A stretch of DNA of 64,000 nucleotides from Deltaproteobacteria bacterium. GTDB taxonomy: Bacteria; Desulfobacterota; Desulfomonilia; UBA1062. The notes beneath the pieces were generated by a model that had not been told where the DNA came from, searched no databases, and saw only the letters and a list, made by a program, of their open reading frames with translations. Position 1 is the first letter of the stretch; each line of letters starts with the position of its first letter. Positions 17,539 through 25,871 of the stretch are shown here, piece after piece. A program made the position numbers and the translations under genes. Location of the stretch: assembly GCA_018433775.1 (NCBI GenBank), contig JAHDQN010000025.1, positions 62,001 through 126,000 on the forward strand, written 5' to 3'.

Positions 17539-18387
17539 CTATCCGGAAGAGGGCCTCTGGTAAAGCCTTTCCCGGAAGACCCGCAAGCCTTCCGCGTCGA
17601 GGCCGCAGGCGCCGATCGTCAGGCCGCCCGGGCCGGGGCCGTGATAGTCGGTGCCCCCGGTGGCGAGCAGGCCGTGCTCCAGTGCAATCTGCGTAAAGAG
17701 TCTTTTCTGGGACCGCGTGTGCTCGGGATAGGATATCTCGATGCCCATGAGCCCGAAGCCGGCGAGTTCGCGTATGAACCGGCGGAGCCCGGACCTTTCA
17801 AGCTCCAGGGTAAAGGGATGGGCGAGAACCGGGATGCCTTTGTACGCGAGGATGGTCCGGATTGCCTCTCCCGGGGTCATCTTCTCCTTCTCGACGTATG
17901 CGGGCCTGCCCTTTGCCAGATAGCGTGAGAACGCCTCTTCGAAATCCCTGACAAATCCCTTGCCGATAAGGGCCTTTGCAATATGGGGCCGTCCGATCTG
18001 GGCCTTGCCCGCGATCTTCAGGACATCTTCGAGCGAAACGCCGATTCCCAGTTCGTTCAGCCTTTCGATCATCCTGGGAAATCTGAGTTTTCTTGCCTCC
18101 TGCAGGGGCTCCAATGCCTGTTCGAAATCATGTGGATACGAAGGGAAATACCCGAGGATATGCAGGGTCCCCGGCTCGAAGATCGCACTGATCTCCACGC
18201 CGGCGATCACCTCGACGCCGTGCTTTTGCGCCGAATCCAGGGCCTCCTGCGTGCCTGCCACGGTGTCGTGGTCGGTGACGGCCACCGCGTCGAGACCGCT
18301 GTAGCGCGCCTGGGAAACGACCTGCTCCGGGTCGAGATCGCCGTCGGATGCCCGGGTATGTACGTGAAGATCCGCTCTGATATGCAA
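17539..18387 (-). CDS. PHP-domain phosphoesterase (RNase AM/YciV-like)
   Basis: The 282-aa protein belongs to the PHP metal-dependent phosphoesterases. Metal ligands are visible as DLHVHTRASDG (H8, H10, D15), VTDHD, GVEIS, GRPHIA, LAHP and GGTDYHG. The layout matches proteins related to YciV, a 5'-3' exonuclease acting on RNA and on 3',5'-nucleotides. Cleavage of nucleoside 3',5'-bisphosphate is a reasonable guess. The start is a TTG at 18387, 4 nt after the stop of the response regulator gene, with only a weak ribosome site, which suggests translational coupling. It forms a likely three-gene unit with the regulator and the glycosyltransferase upstream. Confidence 0.85.
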   Translation of the reverse strand: MHIRADLHVHTRASDGDLDPEQVVSQARYSGLDAVAVTDHDTVAGTQEALDSAQKHGVEVIAGVEISAIFEPGTLHILGYFPSYPHDFEQALEPLQEARKLRFPRMIERLNELGIGVSLEDVLKIAGKAQIGRPHIAKALIGKGFVRDFEEAFSRYLAKGRPAYVEKEKMTPGEAIRTILAYKGIPVLAHPFTLELERSGLRRFIRELAGFGLMGIEISYPEHTRSQKRLFTQIALEHGLLATGGTDYHGPGPGGLTIGACGLDAEGLRVFRERLYQRPSSG

Positions 18388-18391
18388 ACCG

Positions 18392-18763
18392 CTACTCTTT
18401 TCCGGGCACCGAAGCCTCCAGCACCTGGGCTATCTTGTTCTTCAGCTCCGTCAGATCGGAGGACTTGACCACGTATGCGTCGGCCGCGATGGATTTGATA
18501 TCCACCTTGTAGCTTCCATACGCGCTGCAGAGAATGACGGGCAGGTTGTAATACTTGTTCCGGATCTCCTGCAGAACATCGAGACCGTTTGTCGAGACCA
18601 TTTTTATATCCAGGACGATCACGTCGGGTTTTTCCCGTTCGATACGGGGCAGGATGTCCTTGCCGTCGGCTGCCAGCGCCACGTCATACCCTTCTTCCTT
18701 CAGCTCTTCGGAATACAGCAGCCTGATATGTTTTTCATCGTCAACGATCAATACCTTTGCCAT
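18392..18763 (-). CDS. single-domain CheY-like response regulator
   Basis: The 123-aa protein is a receiver domain alone. It has D8/D9 in the acidic pocket, phospho-acceptor D52 (VIVLDIKM), Ser79-like switch (ILCSAYG), and Lys near 105 (YVVKSSD). No output domain follows, so it acts by protein contact or as a phosphate relay. AAGGAG lies just upstream of the ATG. It sits between a glycosyltransferase (17 nt upstream) and a PHP phosphoesterase (4 nt downstream) and has no adjacent kinase. Single-domain regulators of this type are abundant in deltaproteobacteria; partners cannot be told from sequence. Confidence 0.9.
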   Translation of the reverse strand: MAKVLIVDDEKHIRLLYSEELKEEGYDVALAADGKDILPRIEREKPDVIVLDIKMVSTNGLDVLQEIRNKYYNLPVILCSAYGSYKVDIKSIAADAYVVKSSDLTELKNKIAQVLEASVPGKE

Positions 18764-18780
18764 GAGCTACTCCTTTCCTG

Positions 18781-19995
18781 TTAGGTCCACCTGTCTATGA
18801 GGTATGGTTTCGTCTGTTCAAAAACCAGGCACATGTCTTCGAGAAACTCCTCTGCCTGCTGTATGGACATGCCCTGGGTCTTGTTGACGAACGACAGGGT
18901 CATTCCATAGTACAGGGGAATGAGCACCTCGATCACCTTGGTTCGCTCCAGGCTCTGCTGGTGGTAGGCCAGCGCGAAGTCGAAGAGTACCTTGGCCCAT
19001 ACCGTGACCGGCATCTCGAAATGGTCCATGCTCAAGGACGCAACTTCCCGCACCTTCTGGAGATTCTCGAAAGAGAAGATGGAGCGGTACACGTCCCAAT
19101 TGGTATGGAACCCCTCACGGAACCTCTGGTAGAGCTTTTCTTTATTCACCGCGACCGCCGGAGGCATCTCCACCTCTCCCAGGCCGAACCCATAGATGGC
19201 CGTCGGCTTGCTCCACTTGGTGGACCTCCACTTGTCACGGTACGCGACCATAAGATTAAAGATGGTGCCGATTACCTGTCTGAACATGGGTCCGAGGTCC
19301 GCAGCGGGATCCTTGGGCTTGTGTACCTTGGGCCTGCCCATGAATGCCTGGCAGATGGGCACGCCCTCGTTCATGGCGATGGTCGTCATCCAGGCGTCGA
19401 TGCCAAACTGGCTCACGTCCTCGTCCCACAGGCCGCTTTGCAGATAGATGCCGGCCATGGTACCGGAGAAGCCGAAGTCTCCACCGATAGGCTGCCGGAC
19501 CCGTCTGCCGTAGAGGCATCGGGTCAGGGGGTAGGCGATATTGTTCGTGATGGTCCCGTCGTATTTATGTCTCACGTACAGCGGGGCAACGAACCCGAAG
19601 TCGTTGAAGAGGGGCTCGCCCAGGTTCTTTATCCATCGGGGAGTGATGCTCTTGAGGTCGGCGTCCACCACCACCACGGCCTTGGCGTCGAGCTCGAGCA
19701 CCTTTCTGAACAGATTTTTGAAATTGTTTCCCTTCCCCTTCACCCCCTTGGGTGTGGAGAGATAGATTTTGGGAATCCCCTGGGTGTCCGTATTCAGGAA
19801 GACATTGCCCGTCCCGTCGGTGCTGCTGTTGTCGCAATTGATAATGACCGGGCTCAAGTGGCTGAAGTGTTCCTTGAGCCCCAGGGCCGCCTGGAGGGTC
19901 GGAAAGCTGATGGTCGCCGCCTCGTTGTAAGAGGGAATCCCCACGATGATATCTGCCTGCGTAATGTTCATCGGATTGTCTTCTAGGGCCTTCAT
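18781..19995 (-). CDS. GT-A glycosyltransferase, mannosyl-/glucosylglycerate synthase-like
   Basis: The 404-aa protein starts with a nucleotide-sugar-binding Rossmann-like domain: VGIPSYNEAATI, INCDNSSTDGT, GKGNNFKN, and the metal-binding VVVVDADL. Then come the acceptor motifs QPIGGDFGFSG and FGIDAWM, which are typical of glycosyltransferases related to mannosylglycerate and glucosylglycerate synthases. The C-terminal 130 residues are helical. No membrane segments are seen. Making a compatible solute or a sugar-glycerate precursor is plausible but unproven. The start has TAGGAGATG upstream. It leads a unit with the CheY-like regulator and PHP phosphoesterase. A dedicated phosphatase (GgpP/MpgP-like) is not seen. 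Confidence 0.78.
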   Translation of the reverse strand: MKALEDNPMNITQADIIVGIPSYNEAATISFPTLQAALGLKEHFSHLSPVIINCDNSSTDGTGNVFLNTDTQGIPKIYLSTPKGVKGKGNNFKNLFRKVLELDAKAVVVVDADLKSITPRWIKNLGEPLFNDFGFVAPLYVRHKYDGTITNNIAYPLTRCLYGRRVRQPIGGDFGFSGTMAGIYLQSGLWDEDVSQFGIDAWMTTIAMNEGVPICQAFMGRPKVHKPKDPAADLGPMFRQVIGTIFNLMVAYRDKWRSTKWSKPTAIYGFGLGEVEMPPAVAVNKEKLYQRFREGFHTNWDVYRSIFSFENLQKVREVASLSMDHFEMPVTVWAKVLFDFALAYHQQSLERTKVIEVLIPLYYGMTLSFVNKTQGMSIQQAEEFLEDMCLVFEQTKPYLIDRWT

Positions 19996-20225
19996 GCATT
20001 CATCTCCTAGAAATCATGGTATCCATCTATTGTCTGTCATTTGAAACTGATTGGCAACAGAAAATTCCCTGATGTCCGGCCGTCAGGCAGGCTTTCCCGG
20101 AAGAAGATGTACGGGGTGATCCCTCCTTTTCATAAACCCGTGCATCCGCCGGAAATCCCCGCAGAACCACAGGTGAAATGCGCCCTTGCCTTTTGCCGAC
20201 ATCTGTGTGAATCTATTTTATTCCG

Positions 20226-21908
20226 ATGACGACGCAAGAAAAACCCATTATCGTACAGAGCGACGGGAGCATTCTTCTCGAGGTGCAGTCTCCCGGGTTC
20301 GAGGATGCCCGGGACGCCATTCTGCCGTTCGCGGAGCTGATAAAGTCGCCCGAGTACGTCCACACCTACCGGGTGACGCCGCTGAGCGTCTGGAACGCGG
20401 CGGCCCTGGGGATTTCCCGCGAGGAAGTCTTTCAGGCCCTCAGGCGCTATTCACGGTATGAAATCCCGGAAGGGGTTCTCTTCAGGATCCGGGATGCATT
20501 CGATCGCTGGGATGCCGTCCGGCTGACGAAGCACGACGGCCGGGGGCTGCTGCTGGAGGCCAGATCCTCGGAGGTTCTGGAGGAGATCCTGGGGAAGCCG
20601 GGCATCCGGGAGACGATCCGGGAACAGGTGTCCCCCCGTGCGTGCGTCATCGATGCCCAGGTGCGCGGGCGGTTCAAGCACATGCTCATCAAGGCGGGGT
20701 TTCCCGTGCACGACCTGGTGGGGTATGATCCCGGGGAACATCTCGATATCCAGGTGAGAGGCAGTACCCTCTCAGGGCGCGAATTCGCGTTCCGCCAGTA
20801 CCAGAAGGAGGCGTGCGACCACTTCTGGGCAGGGGGCAGCGCCAGGGGGGGGCAGGGCATCGTGGTGCTTCCCTGCGGGGCGGGCAAGACCATCGTGGGC
20901 ATCGAGGTCATGGCGCAGGCAAAGACCCAGACCCTGATCATGTGCACCAATGTGTCCGCGGTGCGCCAGTGGATCGCCGAGCTCCTGGACAAGACCAGTT
21001 TGCGCCCTGAGGAGATCGGCGAGTATTCGGGCCAGAAAAAAGAGATCCGTCCGGTCACCGTCACCACCTACCAGATCCTCACCTACCGGAAGAGCAGGCA
21101 GGGGCCCTTCGAGCACATGCAGCTCATGAATGCCAGGAACTGGGGTCTTCTCGTGTACGACGAGGTGCACGTGGTGCCTGCGCCGGTGTTCCGGGCCACC
21201 ACGGAGATCCAGGCGAAAAGGCGTCTCGGCCTCACGGCCACCCTCATCCGGGAGGACGGCCTGGAAGAGGACGCCTTCTCGCTCGTGGGGCCCAAGTGCT
21301 ACGACGTGCCCTGGAAGGAGCTCGAGCACAAGGGCTTTATCGCACAGGCGTGCTGCTACGAGATCCGCCTGCCCCTTCCCGCGGAAAAGCAGCGGGAGTA
21401 CGTGATATCCGGAGACCGGGACCAGTTCAGGATCGCATCCGAGAACGTGCTGAAAGACCGGGTGGCGCAACGCATCATAAAGAAACATGCCGACGAGCCG
21501 GTGCTGGTCATCGGCCAGTATGTAAGCCAGCTCAGGAGGATAGCCGACACGCTTCGCGCCCCCCTGATCACGGGTTCTACGCCCAACACAAGGCGGGACG
21601 ACCTCTACGCCGCCTTCAGGAGGGGAGAGGTTCCGGTGCTGGTGGTTTCCAAGGTGGCCAACTTCGCCATCGATCTGCCGGATGCATCCGTGGCCGTCCA
21701 GGTCTCGGGTACCTTCGGATCAAGGCAGGAAGAGGCCCAGAGACTGGGAAGGATACTCAGGCCCAAAGACCGGATTTCCACGTTTTATACCCTGGTGAGC
21801 AGGAGGACCTCTGAAGAGGATTTCGCCCACAAGCGGCAGATTTTCCTCGCAGAGCAGGGCTACAAATACACCATCGAGGAGTGGGAGCACCGTGACATCG
21901 ACCTATGA
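20226..21908 (+). CDS. XPB/Rad25-family DNA helicase
   Basis: The 560-aa superfamily 2 helicase has an N-terminal domain of about 180 residues with the XPB damage-recognition style (SILLEVQSPGFEDAR, YRVTPLSVWNAAA). Then come Walker A PCGAGKTIVG, motif II as DEVH (YDEVHVVPA), LTATLIREDG, and motifs V/VI ending GRILRPK. It would translocate on DNA with ATP. Bacterial XPBs are known mainly from actinobacteria and spirochaetes, with roles in repair or transcription not fully settled. It overlaps the next gene by 17 nt. The ATG at 20226 lacks a good ribosome site. A RadD-type helicase is less likely given the N-terminal region. Confidence 0.88.
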   Translation: MTTQEKPIIVQSDGSILLEVQSPGFEDARDAILPFAELIKSPEYVHTYRVTPLSVWNAAALGISREEVFQALRRYSRYEIPEGVLFRIRDAFDRWDAVRLTKHDGRGLLLEARSSEVLEEILGKPGIRETIREQVSPRACVIDAQVRGRFKHMLIKAGFPVHDLVGYDPGEHLDIQVRGSTLSGREFAFRQYQKEACDHFWAGGSARGGQGIVVLPCGAGKTIVGIEVMAQAKTQTLIMCTNVSAVRQWIAELLDKTSLRPEEIGEYSGQKKEIRPVTVTTYQILTYRKSRQGPFEHMQLMNARNWGLLVYDEVHVVPAPVFRATTEIQAKRRLGLTATLIREDGLEEDAFSLVGPKCYDVPWKELEHKGFIAQACCYEIRLPLPAEKQREYVISGDRDQFRIASENVLKDRVAQRIIKKHADEPVLVIGQYVSQLRRIADTLRAPLITGSTPNTRRDDLYAAFRRGEVPVLVVSKVANFAIDLPDASVAVQVSGTFGSRQEEAQRLGRILRPKDRISTFYTLVSRRTSEEDFAHKRQIFLAEQGYKYTIEEWEHRDIDL

Positions 21909-23643
21909 ACTCGTTTCCCGTATCCCGGCCTACATGGTGGAGATCCTCTCCACCCGCATACTCGGGAAGCCGGCCGACTACCGCAGGCTCGCAGAGGAGC
22001 TGAGCGAGGAGACAAGGCTCAGGAGCATACTCGATGAGCTCACCGAAAGGCAGCTCACCCTGCTCCTCGACCTCTACGAGCTCGGAGGGAGCATTCCCTG
22101 GGACGTGCTCACGGCCGTCCATCTCGCCGGACACGACGAGCTCAGAGAAGACCTCTCCGTGCTCGGCGCCAGGGGTGTCGTGTTTCAGGGAGGGCTTTCG
22201 GGGAGGGATCCGATCATCCTCATCCCGTCGCTCTATCCCCTCCTGGAGGAGGTGCGCAGGCGGCATCTCGCAGGCGTGAACGAAATCGCCTGGACCGAGC
22301 CGCGGCGGGCGAGCATCCGGGGGCATGTCGCCCTGCTCAACGCGCTCCGTATTTCGCGGATACGCTGCAGGTCGGGGATGGAGCCCTTCAAACGGGGCTG
22401 GCAATTCCTGGAGGAGCGGCTGGGCCCGCTGCCGGACTGTGAGCGCGTGTACTGGGAGCTCGTGGAGCTCGGCTGCATCGAGGAGAAGGAGGGAGTCTTG
22501 AGTGTCTCTCCGGAGGCGGCCAGAGAGTTCGCCGCCGAGGGTGACGCGCGGTATCCCGTGTGGAGATTCATCCGCTCGTGCAGGATCTACCCCGGCCTCG
22601 ATCACAAGGTCTTCACCCTGATGGGGGACAGGGCCCTCCAGATGGACTACCTCGTCAGGTCCCTGAAGAACTTCATCATCAGCAGGAATCCGGACGAGGT
22701 CGGTGCACAGGACGTGGTTCGCGGGCTTATCGGGCAGTGGATCGACCTGGGGATCATGCAGTCAGACCGTGCAAACCGGTGGCTTAAGTTCACGGAGCCG
22801 GTCTATCCGGCGTTGAAGACCGGCAGGGTGGAGATTTCTTTGCAGGCTTATTGTGAAGAGGTCGTGGTACAGCCGAATATGGAGGTGCTGGTGCCCGGGG
22901 AGTTCGATCCCGTTGATTTGCTGGATCTCGGCGAGATTGCGGATATCCTGCGCACCGATGTGGTCAGCATCTATCAGATCACCAAGCGGTCCATATCCCG
23001 GGCCCTTCGTCGGGGCTGGGACGCCGGAAAGATCGGCGCCTTTCTCGAGAGGGTCTCGCGTCATGAGCTCCCCGACAACGTGAGCAAGACCATCCGGGGC
23101 TGGGTTCTCGCGCACACCGAGGCCCGTATTCTCCGCGGGACCTTCCTCGTCCTGGCCGATGCGGGCGGCGCGCTGCCGCGGGGGCTGGACGAAGTGCTCC
23201 CCGGGGTCTACCGGGTTCCGGAAAATCGCGAGGATGAGGTCTTGGCCTCACTGGCCAAAAACGACGTGATCGTGCGGGGAACCACGCCTTCGTGGGAGGG
23301 CGGCCAGGGAGCGACCTGGGGAACGATGGTCCCCGTGAAGCTCACGCAGAAGAAGCAGTGGAAAGAGGCCCGGAAGGAGGGGATCTTCCCCTTCGGCATG
23401 GTGACCCCGCTTCCCTACGGGGCAAAGGGCGAGGGTGTCTTTGAAAAGGCCCTTCTCGACGGCAGATCGGTCGTGATCTTTTATCCCAGGCAGGGATACG
23501 GGGAGATCCAGGTGAAAAAGATCAGCCCCGTGTATCTGTTCCGCAAAGGGGGTATTCCTTTTGTGGAGGCCTTCTGCGAGGACACCGGCGAAGGCGAGAT
23601 GTTCGACATCACCAAGATCAGGGCCATGCTGTTGAACTGCTAA
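21892..23643 (+). CDS. XPB-associated helicase-partner protein
   Basis: The 583-aa protein lacks helicase ATPase motifs. It looks like the XPB/Ssl2 N-terminal-type 'helicase-associated' proteins that accompany bacterial XPB genes (for example Rv0862c next to Rv0861c in Mycobacterium). Helix-rich winged-helix-like segments fill residues 1-300. A conserved central block (VVVQPNMEVLVPGEF, then DLLDLGEIADILR, ISRALRRG) follows, and a C-terminal domain has VIFYPRQGYGEIQVK. The start is a GTG at 21892 inside the end of the helicase gene, with GGGAG upstream, so the two are translationally coupled and probably form one complex. It converges with the protease gene, 5 nt between stops. Confidence 0.8.
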   Translation: MTSTYELVSRIPAYMVEILSTRILGKPADYRRLAEELSEETRLRSILDELTERQLTLLLDLYELGGSIPWDVLTAVHLAGHDELREDLSVLGARGVVFQGGLSGRDPIILIPSLYPLLEEVRRRHLAGVNEIAWTEPRRASIRGHVALLNALRISRIRCRSGMEPFKRGWQFLEERLGPLPDCERVYWELVELGCIEEKEGVLSVSPEAAREFAAEGDARYPVWRFIRSCRIYPGLDHKVFTLMGDRALQMDYLVRSLKNFIISRNPDEVGAQDVVRGLIGQWIDLGIMQSDRANRWLKFTEPVYPALKTGRVEISLQAYCEEVVVQPNMEVLVPGEFDPVDLLDLGEIADILRTDVVSIYQITKRSISRALRRGWDAGKIGAFLERVSRHELPDNVSKTIRGWVLAHTEARILRGTFLVLADAGGALPRGLDEVLPGVYRVPENREDEVLASLAKNDVIVRGTTPSWEGGQGATWGTMVPVKLTQKKQWKEARKEGIFPFGMVTPLPYGAKGEGVFEKALLDGRSVVIFYPRQGYGEIQVKKISPVYLFRKGGIPFVEAFCEDTGEGEMFDITKIRAMLLNC

Positions 23644-23648
23644 GGAGA

Positions 23649-24968
23649 TCACGAAACCCTGATCTTTTCGATGAGTTCCTTCATCTCCTTGATTTCTTCG
23701 GCCACCGAGGGCTCCAGCTCCTTGTCCCGCGTAAGGGCCCTTTCGATGTGATACAGGCTTGCCTTGTACTTGCCCGTCTTGAAGAAGTACCGGGCGAATG
23801 AAACGTGGGACATGGCCTCGTTCGACGACTTCTGGTAGAGGATGCCCAGCTTGTAGTCCACCTGTATGTTCTGCTTCTGGTATGGCGAGAGGATGGCGAT
23901 CGCCTCGTCGAATTCCCCCCGCTCCTCCATGATCTCGGCCAGCGGAACTCTGGTCCTCGCCGAGGCGCCGTAGCTTCTGAGATAGGGATAGGCCTCGTCC
24001 TTCTTCCCAGCCATGGCGAGGTTGAGCCCCTTGTATGCATACGCCATGGGGATGTCCAGGCCGTCCAGGAGCCTCAGCGCCTCCTCGTGCCGTCCCCTCC
24101 TCGTTTCGAGCAGGCCGAGTGCGAGTCTGCGATAGGGGTCGGGAATGCCCTGTGCCCTCTGCCTGGCCTCTTCTTCAGGGAGGATCAGGCCGATGACACT
24201 GGCGTGCAGCATCCAGTAATGCTCGTCCGGGTCCGGGTTCGGCTCGTCCGGCGATTTCCCGGAGATGCGGTTGGTTATGTGGGGGTGGGTAAGCAGGTAT
24301 TCCGGGATGTTCGCCCCGCCCGAGAAGGGGCCCAGCCTCACGAGGAACCGGTTCATGGCGGCCGGGCTGAAGCCCGATGCCCTCATGAGATTGTTCCCGA
24401 ACTCGTCCGCCTCGTTCTCGAAGCGGCGGGAATACGCGAGCTTGATGCTCTCTCCCCCTCCGATCGATGAAAAGATCATGGCCGAGCCGATCTGGGGGTT
24501 TTTTGCCGAAAGAAGGGTCCCCAGGAGCATGCCCGCGATGCTCACGGCCGTCACCTTTTTCTGCTCCTCGATGGTATGAGGGATGTGCCTCATCTGCGCA
24601 TGCCCCATTTCGTGACCGATGACCGCAGCAAGCTCGTCAAGGTCCCGCACGAACAGGAGGGTGCCGGTATTGACGAAGATGTGTCCGTCGGGGATGGCGA
24701 ACGCATTGATCGACCTGTCTGCGATGACGTGGATTTTGAAGGAATAGATGGGGTCTTTCACGTGGTCGGCCAGCTTGTCGGCCACCAGCTTGACCGGCCA
24801 GGTGATCTCCTGGTCGTAGACGATCAGCCCCTGGGCGTCCAGAACCGTGACGATCTCGTTTGCGATCTTGCGCTCTTCCTCAAAGCTCATGGCCGCGGCC
24901 TTTGCGGAACCGCAGGCGAGTATCAGGAATAGCGCTGCGCAAAGCGTTCTTCTCATATGCGCGAGCAT
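23649..24968 (-). CDS. periplasmic M48 metalloprotease, BepA-like
   Basis: The 439-aa protein has an N-terminal signal peptide (hydrophobic core to about residue 20, cleavage near SAKAAA). The M48 zinc site is H119-E-M-G-H123 with the third ligand Glu186 in FENEADEF. A C-terminal region from about 250 contains TPR-like helices (GKYKASLYHIERALTRD). This is the layout of BepA/YfgC, which degrades stalled outer-membrane proteins such as LptD and works with the BAM complex. The length is slightly below E. coli BepA (487 aa). A good AAGGAG precedes the ATG. A Loi-type protease is the main alternative. Confidence 0.88.
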   Translation of the reverse strand: MLAHMRRTLCAALFLILACGSAKAAAMSFEEERKIANEIVTVLDAQGLIVYDQEITWPVKLVADKLADHVKDPIYSFKIHVIADRSINAFAIPDGHIFVNTGTLLFVRDLDELAAVIGHEMGHAQMRHIPHTIEEQKKVTAVSIAGMLLGTLLSAKNPQIGSAMIFSSIGGGESIKLAYSRRFENEADEFGNNLMRASGFSPAAMNRFLVRLGPFSGGANIPEYLLTHPHITNRISGKSPDEPNPDPDEHYWMLHASVIGLILPEEEARQRAQGIPDPYRRLALGLLETRRGRHEEALRLLDGLDIPMAYAYKGLNLAMAGKKDEAYPYLRSYGASARTRVPLAEIMEERGEFDEAIAILSPYQKQNIQVDYKLGILYQKSSNEAMSHVSFARYFFKTGKYKASLYHIERALTRDKELEPSVAEEIKEMKELIEKIRVS

Positions 24969-25214
24969 GACATACTCTCCTTGGGTATTTCAAGCAGATC
25001 ATCTCCCCCGGCATCGTAAGTGTCGGAGGCCTGCCTTTTCATGGTATAGGTGCAGTATACGGACAGATAAAGGGTGATCGCATTCTCATGAATGCAAACA
25101 GCCTCTGGCCGGAGGGTCGTCCTTTGTTTCCGGGGGAAAGGGGATACCCTTGTCAGTCCGGCTTGAAAGGGATATCTTCCCGGTCCTTAAAAAACAGTAA
25201 TGAGGGGGTGGCCC

Positions 25215-25739
25215 GTGGTTTTCAAGATCCGTAAACATGCGTCCAGGCCGGGAATTGTCGGGGTGGTGGGGGGAGGCTCGGCAGGCCCGGGCACATTGGC
25301 TCTCGCCGAGGAGCTGGGGGCCGGGATTGCCGGTCTCGGCTGCATTCTCGTCACCGGCGGAGGAGGCGGGGCCATGGCTGCGGCATCGAAAGGCGCGGCT
25401 CTCGCCGGCGGTCTCGTGATCGGAATACTCCCTCAGAAGAAAGGCGGGCATTTGCCGGGATATCCCAATGAATACGTGCACGTGCCCATCTATACGGGCA
25501 TGTGTGATGCCCGGAATGTCATCGTGGCCCAGACCCCGGATGTGATCGTCGCCCTGGAAGGGTCCTTCGGCACCATCTCCGAGATAGCCCTTGCCCGCAA
25601 GGCGGGCGTGCCGGTCATATCGCTGGCCTGCCCGGCCTTCGATGCCGTTGCGCCGGACCCCGGATACTTCTCGGTGGAGACCGTTCCGGAGGCGCTGGCT
25701 GCGGTCCGGACCCAGGTGAGCCTGATTACGAAACAGTAA
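25215..25739 (+). CDS. LOG-like Rossmann-fold protein (TIGR00725-type)
   Basis: The 174-aa protein has a Rossmann-like fold with VGVVGGGSAG, GCILVTGGGGGAM, and LEGSFGTISE. The last replaces the PGGxGTxxE motif of the cytokinin-activating LOG phosphoribohydrolases. In the family the Glu is catalytic or binds ribose. Proteins of this subfamily (TIGR00725, YokD-type) are widespread but not well characterised; nucleotide phosphoribohydrolase activity is the best guess. I prefer the GTG at 25215, preceded by GAGGGGG, over the in-frame ATG at 25200, which lacks a ribosome site. It stands alone between divergent and codirectional neighbours. Confidence 0.75.
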   Translation: MVFKIRKHASRPGIVGVVGGGSAGPGTLALAEELGAGIAGLGCILVTGGGGGAMAAASKGAALAGGLVIGILPQKKGGHLPGYPNEYVHVPIYTGMCDARNVIVAQTPDVIVALEGSFGTISEIALARKAGVPVISLACPAFDAVAPDPGYFSVETVPEALAAVRTQVSLITKQ

Positions 25740-25871
25740 CGATGACCTACGAAAGTGTTGCCCGCAGGAATTGATGGATTCTGTAACAGAACAGAATAAT
25801 TAACCAAACTTTCTTGGCCCTCATATTGCCTCGCGAATCTTCGAATAATCGGAACTACTGGAGGTGTTTTT

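Noticed and set aside
25740-25871. Possible GEMM (c-di-GMP) riboswitch before the PKD gene
   Set aside because: A CGAAAG tetraloop-like string is present, but the conserved GEMM core segments and helices are not.
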